A DNA stretch of 64,000 bases from Palaemon carinicauda. Lineage: Eukaryota; Arthropoda; Malacostraca; Decapoda; Palaemonidae. The DNA lies in the NCBI RefSeq assembly GCF_036898095.1, contig NC_090751.1, positions 72,330,313 through 72,394,312 of the forward strand, written 5' to 3'. Made by a program: the position numbers and the translations under genes. The notes under the pieces were generated by a model. The model ran no database searches, was not told where the DNA came from, and saw only the letters and a list, made by a program, of their open reading frames with translations. The number at the start of each line of letters is the position of its first letter. The first letter of the stretch is position 1. Shown here piece after piece: positions 11,035-22,995 of the stretch.

Positions 11035-13953
11035 TCATGTCAGCCTGGTCAACATAAAAACATTTGCTTCTACTTTGAACTTTTGAAGTTCTACTGATTC
11101 AACTACCCGATTAGGAAAATCATTCCACAACTTGGTAACAGCTGGAATAAAACTTCTAGAATACTGTGTAGTATTAAGCCTCATGATGGAGAAGGCCTGT
11201 CTATTAGAATTAACTGCCTGCCTAGTATTACAAACAGGATAGAATTGTCCAGGGAGATCTGAATGTAAAGAATGGTCAGAGTTATGAAAAATCTTATGCA
11301 ACATGCATAATGAACTAATTGAACGACGGTGCCAAAGATTAATATCTAGATCAGGAATAAGAAATTTGATAGACCGTAAGTCTCTGTCCAACAAATTACG
11401 ATGAGAATCAGCAGCTGAACACTAGACAGGAGAACAATACTCAAAACATGGTAGAATGAAAGATTTAAAACACTTCTTTAGAATAGATTGATCACCGAAA
11501 ATCTTGTAAGACTTTCTCAATAAGCCAATTTTTTGTGCAATTGACGAAGACACAGACCTAATGTGTTTATCAAAAGTAAATTTGCTGTCGAGAATCACAC
11601 ATAATATTGTAAAAGGGTCATACAAATTTAAAGAAACATTATCAATACTGAGATCCGGATGTTGAGGAGCCACCGTCCTTGACCTGCTTACAATCATACT
11701 TTGAGTTTTGTTAGGATTCAACTTCATACCCATAATTTGCACCATACACTAATTTTAGCTAAATCTCTATTAAGGGATTCACCAATCCCAGATCTACATT
11801 CAGGGGACAGAATTGATGCAAAGAGAGTAGCATCATCTGCATATGCAACAAGCTTGTTTTCTAGGCCAAACCACATGTCATGTGTATATAGTATGAAAAG
11901 TAATGGGCCAAGAACACTACCCTGTGGAACACCGGATATCACATTCCTATACTCACTATGGTGCCCATCAACAACAACTTTTTGAGATCTATTACTTAAA
12001 AAATCAATAATAATGCTAAGAAACGACCCACCCACTCCCAACTGTTTCAGTTTGAAAACAAGGGCCTCATGATTAACATGGTCAAAGGCAGCACTAAAAT
12101 CAAGGCCAATCATACGAACTTCCTGACCACAATCAAGGGATATCTGTACAGAAGGCATCACACGCTCCAAGGCCTTTACAAAAACCAAATTGCAAACTAG
12201 GGAATAGATGATTACCTTCAGGAAACCTATTAAGACGTTTTGCCAGAAGACGTTCAAAAACTTTAGATAATATGGGGGTTATAGAAATTGGGCAGTAATC
12301 AGTGGGACTTGAGCTATCACAAACACATTTACATAGAAGAGTAACATTACTAATTCTCCAACAAGTGCTAAAAGCTCTTCTTCTTGCTAACTTGTACAAA
12401 ATAACAGATAACTTTGGAACTAAGAAATCTGCTGTCTTTATAAAAAACTAAGGAAAAATACCATTTGGGTCTACACCTCCATAAGCACCAAGGTCCATCA
12501 ACAGGGCTTTAATCTTACGAGATCGAAAAGCTAAACTAGTTAGTTTATCCTCAGGAAAACAGGAATGAGGAAGTTCAAGTTTTTCATTACTCTGTTTACT
12601 GTCAAAAACATCAGCCAAAAGGGTTGCCTTTCTTTTGGACAGTGAGTGACTGAGCCATCTGGTTTAAGTAAAGGAGGAACTGTTGCATCTACACCAAAGT
12701 GTGAAGATTTAAGGGTAAACCACCATTTATGTTCCTGAGTTGTACCAGGAAGGGTTTCTTTTATGCTTAAATTGTACTCCTTTTCAGTTGAGGCATAAAC
12801 TCTCTGAGCAAAAGCTCGAAGCTGAGTATAGTTGTTCCAGGTCAAATCTGATCTGTTACCCTTCCAAAGGTGATAGGCCTCCTGCTTCTCCAAATAAGCA
12901 CGTCTACAATCATCATTGAACCACGGTTTGTCCTTCACTCGGTACCTTAGCATACGAGAAGGGATACTCCTATCAATTATGTTGACTAGATTCTCATCTA
13001 AAGGGACAACAGGATCTACACTACTATATAATTGTGACCAATTCAAGCACAAAAGATCATGCAAAATCCCATTCCAGTCTGCTTGGAATTTCATATAAAT
13101 TTTACAAGAGTATGATATACCAGGGACAGGCTGCTCAGTCTACACTACTAATGAGATCAAGGTATGATCAGATGTCCCAACTGGAGAACCAAGCTTACTA
13201 GTTATAACGCCAAGGGAGTCAGTGTATACGAGGTCCAAGCAATTACCAGACCTGTGAGTAGCTTCATTTATGATTTGCTCACAGCCTGATTCAGAGGCAA
13301 AGTCTAAAGCTCTTAAGCCATGGCAATCGGTAGGAGAGATAGAACTTAACCACTCCCTATGGTGAGCATTAAAATCACCAACAAAGACAAAAGAAGCTGT
13401 TCTATCATCTTCTTGTATCTTAGCCATATGGTAAAAAAACAATCGAAGATAGAATCCACCATGTCTGGATTCCGGTAGATCGAACACAAATAAAACTTGT
13501 TATGCCTACCATAAACTTCCATTACCTGAATATCATGAAAATCCACATTGATAGCAGGACTTATGAGAAGCAGGGTACTCGGTCCTAATATTCACCGCCA
13601 TCCCCCTGGCATCACTTTTCAACATTATTGGTTTCTTAAAACCAGTTATAAGGAGCTCAGATGCAGTGCCTCATATTAGAAACCAAAGTTTCTGAACACA
13701 AAAGAATACCTTACTGTCTGGACGCAACTGTAAGGTCTTGGATATTTGCATGAAGACCACGAATATTTCAATACAGAAGACGACATTGACGAAATCTAGG
13801 ACGTACTGGTCCCGGATTTCGCTCAATGTCTCCAGACAGCATAAGAATTAATAGAAATAAAAAAGAGACATTATACTTAAAAACTAGATTAACAAGAATT
13901 ATAACAAAAACAATATGTACAGAATTATAAATAAAGGGATTGATGATACCCAT
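11035..13953 (-). pseudogene. LINE A ORF: 2A-like leader, AP endonuclease, reverse transcriptase
   Basis: N-terminal segment 13768-13953 is a hydrophobic stretch ending in a 2A-like motif. The endonuclease begins right after it, but stops and frameshifts break it: the LLY-x-NIRGLHANIQDL start lies across a TAG-like break near 13765, and its later part (13140-13487) shows FVFVGDFNAHHREWL and SDHTLI. The linker (12540-13094) holds KDKPWFNDDCRRAYLEKQEA. RT (11724-12399) shows PTDYCPISITPILSKVFE, FSAAFDHVNHEAL, GVPQGSVLGPLLFILY and the catalytic YADD in LVAYADDATLFAS. The C-terminus (11035-11745) includes MKLNPNKTQSMIVSRSRT and FIPAVTKLWNDFPNRVVES, ending at a stop before 11035. All parts sit in order but in different frames, so the copy cannot make the protein now. 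Confidence 0.9.
13807..13833 (-). other. 2A-like ribosome-skipping motif GDIERNPGP
   Basis: Nine codons read GDIERNPGP, a full match to the D-x-E-x-NPG-P 2A consensus, at residues 41-49 of the ORF starting at 13953. About 30 mostly hydrophobic residues precede it, and the endonuclease domain follows within about 15 residues. 2A-like motifs at the N-terminus of CR1-type LINEs are known from other invertebrates; activity here is inferred. Confidence 0.8.
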
Positions 13954-13984
13954 AGACTATAGTAAAAAGTTAGAAAAATTGGTC

Positions 13985-14905
13985 AACATGGAGGAGCCGA
14001 TACACCATGCAAGATCAATGAAGAGAAAAAAGTGGTTTCAGCTAGTAAAGAAAACCCGAAATATTTATTTCATATGTAAACAGTAGAAAACTAATCGAAA
14101 ACATAATTAGCCGTCAATTTAGAAACTTGGAAGGTAATCTAATAACAAATGATTTGGAAAAAGCCAAACTGATGGATGCATATTTCACAACCTTATTCAA
14201 TAGGGAAGAATCAACGACCCTCCCAGAACCAGCTTTCAAATATGACTGGTCACAACAATTAAACAGAATCACCTTTACAATAGAAGATGTCAAAAAGAAA
14301 ATGAAGGGACTTAGTAAGTATTCATCTAAGAAAGGTTATAAAACTAGAAGAGATAACCCCACACTTTTACAAAATGTTTTGAAAGACACCCAACGAAAGA
14401 AATGCACCTCAAGGATTGAAACCAGGCCATGCTCCTCCAATCTACAAGAAGAAATAACAAATGTAGATTACAGCAATCTATTCACACTTAGCACAAATCA
14501 GTCCAGAGGTGATGGATACAAACTGGAATGGAAAAAGATACATCACCACTCAATGTGGTAATTTCTTTACATACAAAATTAAAAAAACATGGAACAGACT
14601 TCCAGCGGATGCAGTAAACAGTAGCACGGTAAACGAGTTCAAGAATAAGTGTGACAAGATCATAAAAAAATCTAAACGTTCAAACCAAATCGCTCTATCT
14701 AAGATCAAATGGAGTATCCCCGGATGGGCTAAAAAGTCTTTGAGACATCTCAAATCTTGTAACTCCTTATAACTCTCACTCTATTTAGATTAATGAGCAG
14801 GGATACCATGAGTAGCGAACTTAAGTTTTTGTATAAAGACATTCTCTTGGTAACGAAATCAAATACCAAATCAGGCCCGACAGGAAAGTGGCCTTATAAT
14901 GATAA
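13985..14905 (+). mobile_element. LINE B relic, internally deleted (RT core missing)
   Basis: Plus strand. The first part (about 14065-14330) reads YVNSRKLIENIISRQF then LEGNLITNDLEKAKLMDAYF and FTIEDVKKKMKGL, which is the segment between endonuclease and RT in CR1/L2-type LINEs. The second part (about 14520-14772) reads FFTYKIKKTWNRLPADAV and VNEFKNKCDKI, the extreme C-terminus of the same kind of protein. The whole RT core that should lie between is absent; the junction is at about 14330-14500. A probable 3' UTR (GGCCCGACAGGAAAGTGGCC) follows to about 14905. It is head-to-head with LINE A, their 5' sides adjoining near 13980. Confidence 0.72.
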
Positions 14906-17437
14906 TTAACATAAAATTTATAATATAACATGAAATTCAAATAATATAGCGGGAATAAATGATAAACTACATTCCATTGGTATTTATGAATGAAATAGCC
15001 ATAGTTATCATTTTACAACAATCTAGAAATATTCAGAATTTATTAATATTTCTATATTTGGTAGTACTAGCTTCACCAACTAGCGTTTATTTCCTTGCAA
15101 CTCTTGTTTCTAATTCTAAATAATTCCTAGCATTATAATTTTGTTAATGTTCCAGTAAAGCATTTTGGTCACAAGCTGTTCCTAAATTGTGACTATGCTG
15201 TTCTATTTTTTCTTTGAGGGTGTCTTCAACAGACACCAAATTACTTGATCTAAAAGAAAAGAAATATACACCACAATGCTTTTCCGATAAAAGTTTTGCT
15301 TATCTTTTTCTATGGATAATAAAATCCATAATAATCCATGTCCTATAAAATGAACTATTATACCATACACCCTTTTTATCTTTTCTAATCCCGACATCTT
15401 ACCAACATCTGTCATCAAGGTATATGAAATGCCCTTTAGAAGGCAATGAGTATTTAGTTAAAATAAATTTCGCACAGAGACAGGTTATCATATGGTAGAT
15501 TCATAAAACAATCCTTCTGTGAAGACAAGACATTTCTCGGGTCGGAAGTATACGGTATCCTATTACATCCGTTAGGAATAACAACTTCTATCAGATATTC
15601 TCCTTTAAAACGTCCTCTTGAACGTCCCAGTGCAAATATAAACTATGGTAGATCTAATAATCAGGGGAGCAAATGGTAAACAGTAGTATTAGTTCAGTTG
15701 GATTATTTGATTATACCTCTATACAAGCATCTTAAATTCCACTCCAAATAAAAATATCAGAAAGGAAATTATATGAGATGTGATTTAAGTAATAGTCTCT
15801 TAAATGAAGGTCTTATGCTCTTTATATTTCTATCGCTTGCTACATCTGAATTTTGCTTGTTTCTCCAATATTTCTGTCAAAGATAATTTTCAACCTGACG
15901 AATAAGCATGTATCATAATCATTGAACCGTCAAGATGGATACTTTCCTCAGGTTATTACAATTACGACTTTACTGTCTGAAATAAAAGATATCGACACAT
16001 CAGTTTAATCTAGCCGTTGACAGGTCAATTCCTTTAATTGAATCGATAGATCCTTTGTCTCAAGTTTAGTTCGCGTAAGTGTGAAGTACGTGCAGCTTAT
16101 TGTCAAGCTATTTGTTATTTCTGAGTAGGAGTCACAAAGAAAAGACTGATTATTGATATATCTTACTTTACGAATATCTGGTGTATTAACAATATTTGTC
16201 AATTTGATTTTACTTATAAAAGAATATTATTTAATATTTGATTACTACCTGAGTATATCGAAAGGGTAAAGTGATCTAAAATAATTTCCAAATCATCGCC
16301 TGAAAAACTGGACGGCTTTGATTAGCTATCTGATTTATCTAAAATGACCTTTTATTTAGCTCCCAAATTATTCAAATTGCAAAATGTACAATGTTCATGT
16401 AACCTGACTCTAGCTATACACAAGATTATACGCAAATTTGATTATAATGTAAATGAATGTTACACTTTTTTTTCGCCAAAAGCAGGCATAGAAATACAAT
16501 ACCAGTATTCCAAGGACAACTTGCGTGAATAACAAATATTTCTCAGTATCTGAACCACTGAACTGTTTAAAGAACATCACTATCCCTAAACAAGAAATAA
16601 CGAAAAAGGGCAAGATTTCTGGCGGAAAGACCATCATAAAACCAACACTTTGATTATCTGTGTCAGTAATAGTTAATATTTAATGTTTACAAACATAAGA
16701 ATGTTCAATAAATGATATATGAAATGTTGTGTACCAATATCCCTTTGACATGCCCTGAGATAAAAAAAACTTACAATCATCATATCATACCCTATTACCA
16801 AGCTGTTGCGATATACAGCATAATAGAGCAAAACAACGAACGCATAAAAAGTTCTACAAACCCAAAGAAATGGCTTTAGCTTGAGGCAATTTTATGCAAC
16901 AAAATTTTAAGGAATACAGATGAGCACTACGACGGTTATTATTATTATTATCATTTTTTTTTCTTGAGGTGATAGGTCCAAGAGATTTGTATATGCCTTT
17001 GAAATTTATGGAAAGGTAATAATGACAATTCCTCGTAAAAATTCAATAGTTCTCTGCTCGAAGGAAGAGCCAAAGGAAAAGTAAGTTGTTAAAGAAAACG
17101 ACTAGAAATGGGGAAAGAACTTTTCATGTTGGTAAGATGTAACAGCCGCTGCTGTTGCACTGTATTACCACTTTAAACACTGACCCTGCTTTTAAATGCA
17201 CTATTTAGACTTTTTTCAAGAGGATATTTCCGTGTACAAATATTTGTGCAAACCAATCTTCTAGTTTTGCAATGCAGATCCGAGCATTATGTACTCGATT
17301 CCCAAAGGGAGCGTATGATCAAACAATTGTTCTTGGAGTTTGAACTTTTGTAAACAGTCATGTAAACAGTGCGATGAAGTAAAATAAGGCTATACCATTT
17401 ACTGCGGGTTCTTTTGTGTATTAAAGAAACGCACACT

Positions 17438-17440
<3 letters not shown>

Positions 17441-17512
<72 letters not shown>
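17441..17512. repeat. (TC)n microsatellite
   Basis: Uninterrupted TC array of about 72 bp. Confidence 0.97.
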
Positions 17513-17516
<4 letters not shown>

Positions 17517-18578
17517 TCAGAATTGGAGAGAAATAAGAAAAACAAATGTAACAGTAAGGTTTTGCTTCCATAATAATTTCTTCAGACTTGCTTTTCATAT
17601 TAAATAGAGAATTCAGGAATCACAATGTATGGTGGTATCACGCTTCTTATTAAGAATATGGCCATAGTCCTTTGACTGAACGGAAATATTTCAAGGGAAA
17701 TATTTAAGTTTGATTTTGGGGATGCATATTTTTCTATCAAGAAAAGGAGCCTTCAGTTTAACGGCACAGTTAATATGGAGATATATTTATCAGATATTTA
17801 ATGAATTTTATTGGACTTTAATCTGTCAATTACGGTAATAAAAAACCTGAATTTTTACCTCATAGAATTGCTTACAGTTCTCATCATGTAAATCAGCATA
17901 ATATGCTATCAATATTTGGATAAGGATGGTTGTACCTTATATTACAAACAAACAAAATGCTTGTAAAAATAAATAAACTTGATGGTGAAAGATTTGATAA
18001 GACATCTAAAATATCCATTAGATTTTTAGTAATGTTTACAGATTTCAAATAATTTCCAACATAAACGATGAAGTTCTAGTGAATATCGAAATAGATAAAG
18101 GTATTTAAGATTACCTGTTTGGTGAGCTGAAGAACGTTTTAAGAAAATAGGAATTAGAAATTGCGAAAGGTGTCCATCCTTATAGAATAACAAGCACTTC
18201 ACATGAATCACATATGACATACAATATACTAGATAGAAAACAGACAAAAAATGCAAATATCTCAAAACTATTCGATTTCAAGGCAAACTTTATTTCAGCC
18301 GCTCCATTACGAGGCAACGGACTAATGTATTTACAACTATAGGTTGAAAGGGGACTGGCAGAGTTCAATATTGTACAGAGGTAGCTCTCTGACTTCTTTT
18401 CTTTAAAAAACTCTTTAACTCCTTGACTACATTATGTGAGCCAACATGATGGCGTCCAAAGGGCCTGGTACATCCTCCTGGCTTTTAATTAGGGCTCAGT
18501 ACAGGTGCCATTCAGAAGGCCCGTCGCTGAAACTTTTTGAATAAAAAAATATCTTCTCAAGTGTACAAGTCCTCAACA

Positions 18579-18595
18579 AGAGAGAGAGAGAGAGA

Positions 18596-18667
<72 letters not shown>
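18579..18667. repeat. (AG)n microsatellite
   Basis: AG array of about 88 bp with a single T interruption at about 18601. Confidence 0.97.
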
Positions 18668-18669
<2 letters not shown>

Positions 18670-19064
18670 ATATGAAGATATGTATTTTCTGAAGAGCATT
18701 ATTGTCAACTATACTGCTGGGAGCTTCTCAAATCATTAAATAATTAAATGAATAAATTAGTAAATCTTTTCTTCAAACAGCAAAAGTGAGAAAGGGCAGA
18801 TGCCATAAATTCGTTTCATGGAGGTTAAAGAATTTCTGACCAGACCTATCTGTGTCATAGTCAGAAGTAATGGGAATATTATCTCCCAAAATAAGACTCC
18901 TGTTATTTTATTCTTGTTGAGTGAATCAACCTAATAATTTTCTACTGATAATGATCAAACTGAGGAATAAATTGCTGCAAGAAAATTAGATAATAATGAT
19001 TTAAGGGTATCTAACAACAGCAACATAAAAAAACAATAATGATAACAATAAAAACTAATGATAG

Positions 19065-19397
19065 TGTAAGGACAGTGAGACAAGCGTCACCAAGATCAAC
19101 TGATACTTTATTTGAATGTGCACAGAAGTATATTACAAGGTGCGGACGGAAACGTAGGATGACGTTGGCGCCAAGTCAGATTGAAGTGCCCGCCAAAATA
19201 TATGTGTTTTCTTACACTTACAAATATATGAATTATGGGTTAACAGAAACATGTTATGAAACGATACATATATCAAAATGTAGCTCTGGTAGAGTGGAAT
19301 ATATATACATAGGAAACCACAGTGTGGCGAAGAGAGAATTTAAATGAATAAGTAGTTTGTCGATTTACTGGACGACGAAGGGATCGGTGTCCTTACA
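19065..19397 (-). repeat. 3' LTR of Gypsy A
   Basis: About 333 bp bounded by 10-bp inverted termini: TGTAAGGACA at the left and TGTCCTTACA at the right. Just inside, the minus strand has a G-rich polypurine tract (CTTGGGGGGGGAG at about 19402-19414), the expected plus-strand primer next to a 3' LTR. No second copy was found in the window. Confidence 0.82.
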
Positions 19398-19432
19398 AGT
19401 ACTCCCCCCCCAAGACATCGGGTGGCTGATGA

Positions 19433-22400
19433 TCAATCTTCGTATCTCTTCGGGCGTCGGAGGGTTCCTCTTGTTTTTGAACGGAGGGGCGCGCTGGCGG
19501 TCGGTGTAAGGATCTCTTCCTCTTGTCGTCGTTTGATGATTTTTTTTTCTTTCGTTGGCGGCTTGTTTTGAGGCGGAACTCTGGGTCTGCCAGGTCCAGC
19601 GGGGGCGGTGTCGCTTCCTTCGAGAAACGCTGGTTTCACGCGGTCTATTGAGACCCAGTCCTCTTGGCCATGGACGTCGAGAAGGAAGGCTTTCGTTGTC
19701 TTTTTAATTACCCGGTAGGGACCTCGATAAGGTCTAGTCAGTGGTTGTCGATGAGCGTCGACAAGGACGAAAACGTACCTGCAGTCATCCAGGCTTTTTG
19801 GCTTGAAGTGCTTGGTTCTGTCCTGGTAAGTTTTGAGACACGGCCTGGACTTCCTGGTGATGTCCCTTAGGTGATCCAGCTGCGTGTCGTCGGTTGATGA
19901 GGGAAAGAATTCGCCAGGAACTGCGAGCGCTTCCCCGTAAACTTTTTCGGCGGGCGAAGGTTCGCCGTCTGCGCGAGGGGCGGTGCGAAGGCCGAGGAGT
20001 ACCCAAGGAAGTCGTGATTTCCAGTCCCCGTTGGTGCAGCTCGCCATCACGGACGCCTTGAGGGCGCGGGGAGTTCTTTCGACCATGCCGTTTGCCGTGG
20101 GGTTGTATGCCGTGGTGCTGTGGAGCGTCGTCCCCATCAGGTTCGCCAAAATAAGCCATATTTCTGATAGGAAAGCGGGGCCTCTGTCAGTCGTGATGTC
20201 GTCAGGAACGCCAAACCTGCTCACCCAGCTTGACAGGAGGGCTTCGGCACATGCTTGAGTCGTAGCTTCGGTCATCGGCGATGCCTCCAACCACCTCGTG
20301 GAGCGATCGATGATCGTAAGTAGGTAGCGAGCGGATCCAGAAAGGGGCAATGGTCTCACGACGTCGATGTGTATATGGCCGAAACGTCTTTTTGGCTGGG
20401 GAAAATCGCCCACCCCCGATTCGGTGTGACGGCTGACCTTGCTTGACTGGCAGTTGATGCATGACTTCGCCCATTCCCGGGCGTCCTTTTTTATCCCTGG
20501 CCAGACAAACTTTTCAGACAGAAGGCGAGTGGTGGTGCGTCCTGAGGGGTGCGAAAGTCCATGGATGATATAGAATATTTTCCTTCTGCAGGAGGCTGGT
20601 ACCCAGGGACGAGGGCGGCCCTTGCTGGTGTCGCAAAGAATAGTTACTCCTGCTGGTCCGAGGGGAATCGCACTTATCTTGAGCGCGGATGGCTCCGTCA
20701 GGTGAACCTGTGCTTCTCGGTCGGTGCGTTGTTCGGTTGCGAGATTGGCGTAGTCGATTCCCAGGTGGATCGCGTCAATTTCAATCCTTGAAAGGGCGTC
20801 CGCGACTGGGTTTTTCTTTCCTGGGACGCAACGTATGGTGCACCCGAATTCGGCGATTGATGCGAGATGACGTTGTTGTCGGGATGACCATGCGTCCGTC
20901 GATTTCGTGAAGGCGTGTACGAGGGGTTGATGATCCGTTGCAATCGTGAAGGGGGTACCCTCCAAGATGTGCCTGAAGTGGCGGACGGCGAGGTAGACGG
21001 CGAGGAGTTCCCTATCGAAGGTGCTGTATCTTGTTTCGGCTGGTTTCAATTTCTTGCTGAAGAATGCCAGCGATCGAGGAGAACCATCGACGAGTTGCTC
21101 AAGCACAGCCCCGCAGGCGCCGTTGCTGGCGTCGGTTGTTAGTCGCAGGGGCGCGTTGTCGTCGAAATGAGCCAGGGTGGTGGCATTCGCAAGGGCATCC
21201 TTCGTCCGAGCGAATGCCTGTTGCTGGGGCAAGCCCCACTCGAGTTTTTTTGCTTTTCCTTTCAGGATGTCATCGAGGGGTGACAGGGTTTGTGTGATGT
21301 TGGGGATGAAGCGCCTGTAGTAATTGACCATTCCCAAGAACTCCTGAAGTTGGCGGATGGTCGTAGGCATTGGGAACTTCCTGATGGCGTCGACTTTGGT
21401 TGTCATGGGTTTTACCCCGCGCGAGGATACGCGGTGACCAAGGAAATCCACTCCCTCCGCACCGATCGTGCATTTGTCGAAGCGTATTACTAGGCCGTTC
21501 TCCTGTAGGAGCTTTAGGACGGTGCGGACGTGTCCCCGGTGTTCCTCCTTGGTTTTCGAGAATATCCGGATGTCGTCGACGTAGCATACGCAGAAAGGTA
21601 GGTCACCCAGAATGCTATCCATTAGTCGTTAGAAGGTCTCCCTGGCGTTGCGTAGACCAAAGGTTGAGTATGCGAAGGTGTAGGATCCAAACGGCGTTAC
21701 AATGGCAGTTTTCGGGATATCTTCCGGGAATAAGGGGACCTGGAAGTAAGACTTGAGGAGGTCCATCTTGGTAAAAAACTTTGCGCCGTGCAACGCGTTC
21801 GTTAGGTCCTGCATGTTGGGCAGCGGGTAATGATCGGGCGTTGTGATGAGGTTGAGGCGCCTGTAGTCGCCGCAAGGTCTCCAGGACCCGTCCGGCTTTT
21901 TAACCATGTGCAGGGGTGATGCCCAGGGGCTCGATGCTTTCTTACAGATACTCATGGGTTCCATGTCCTCGAAGGCGCGTTTGGCATCCTTCAGTTTCTG
22001 AGGCGGGAGGTGGCGGAATTTGGCGTGAGTGGGAGGTCCTGTCGTTGTGATGTGGTGGTAGATACCATGCTTGGACGGGGAACCTGGCGAGTGTCGGAGC
22101 TCGGGCTTGAAAACCTCGGGAAACTCTCGTAGGAGGTCGGCGTAGGGGTGCGTCGTTACGGCGGATACGGACATTGTTGCAGGGCCGTGTTCTAGGGCGT
22201 GAGACTGGCAGGTTCCCGTGTCGATGAGACGTCTGTTAGCGACATCGACGAGGAGTCCATGGTGGGCGAGGAAATCCGCACCGAGGAGGGAGCGATTGAC
22301 GTCGGCGATAGCGAAGGGCCAAGAATACGAACGGCCCATAATAGATATCTTGAGGGTCTTGATTCCATAGCACCGTATGGGAGATCCGTTGGCGGAGATG

Positions 22401-22990
22401 AGTGAGGGAGCGTTTTTGTCGGGACCACGGTCTAGGTCGGACTTCGAAGGAGGGAACGTTGACTGCATTGCGCCGGTGTCCACCATGAGTCTACAGTTGG
22501 AAATGGTATCAAGGATACAGAAACCAATCTTGTTATGGTTAACTGCGGCTACGATGGTGGCAGGTGGATGCTTCTGGCGTCATCTTCTAGGGAAACTGCA
22601 TGGTGCTCTACATTTCTTGGCATCACTGCCGAACTGTTGGTGGTAGAAGCACCATGCCGGGTTAGGCCTAGGGTTTGGTCGCGTCGGTTGCGGTGGTTTC
22701 TTTCTTGATAGAATGTTGATCTCGTCGTCCTCAAGGGCCATTGCCGAGGAGTCTATGGAAGAGCAGCTGCTGAAGGAGGAGAACGGAGGCGGTGTTGACG
22801 ATGATGCTCCGAGGCAAGATGCATTGGAGGCCTCGTGGAGCTTCTGAGCCTTCGACAGGAGTTCGTTAATCGGGAGCGTGTCGGCGTCTGTCAATTGGGC
22901 CCGTACGTCCAGTGGTAGGCGTCGAAGAAAGATTTCGCGAGATAAGCTAATCTCACGTCGTCGGGCGTTGCTGTCTGTTTTGGGGAGCAT
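19433..22990 (-). pseudogene. Gypsy A gag-pol, one frame with two stops
   Basis: All three open segments (22583-22990, 21632-22486, 19433-21622) share one reading frame, so this was a single gag-pol frame. The gag end has a CCHC-like WCFYHQQFG...KKCRAPC motif. Protease has MVDTGAMQS. RT has CGDYRRLNLITTPDHYPLP, FTKMDLLKSYFQVPL and the catalytic CYVDD. RNase H has TTDASNGACGAVL, FDRELLAVY and VADALSR. Integrase has the HHCC finger (HGLSHPSG...CINCQ) and the DDE residues in HIDVV, TTDRGPAF and NGMVER. Breaks are a TGA at about 22580 and a TAA at 21629-21631 within the RT (ETF-stop-RLMDS). Gag lacks its N-terminus because the element is truncated there. It is close to intact but cannot be translated whole. 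Confidence 0.93.
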
Positions 22991-22995
22991 AAGCA

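Larger units (their letters stand above)
14906..19064. other. AT-rich sequence without recognisable genes
   Basis: About 4 kb with no protein family I can recognise on either strand; open frames are short and AT-driven. It holds the (TC)n and (GA)n arrays listed separately and a short ATT run at about 16938. I see no RNA gene. Confidence 0.7.
19065..22995 (-). mobile_element. Gypsy A (Ty3/Gypsy LTR retrotransposon), 5'-truncated
   Basis: On the minus strand: gag C-terminus, protease, RT, RNase H, integrase, purine tract, 3' LTR. No 5' LTR and no gag N-terminus are present; homology stops at about 22995 and AT-rich sequence follows. Domain order PR-RT-RH-IN is that of Ty3/Gypsy. The G+C-rich coding sequence stands out sharply from its AT-rich flanks, as expected for a recent arrival, and only two in-frame stops have accumulated. 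A heavily decayed relative is at 61.5-62.96 kb. Confidence 0.92.

Noticed and set aside
17287..17598. Frame with a long Arg-Glu repeat
   Set aside because: Comes from the (TC)n array; flanking residues show no family.
19664..22646. Several plus-strand frames of 60-120 codons over Gypsy A
   Set aside because: Antisense shadows of the G+C-rich gag-pol frame, with no protein family of their own.
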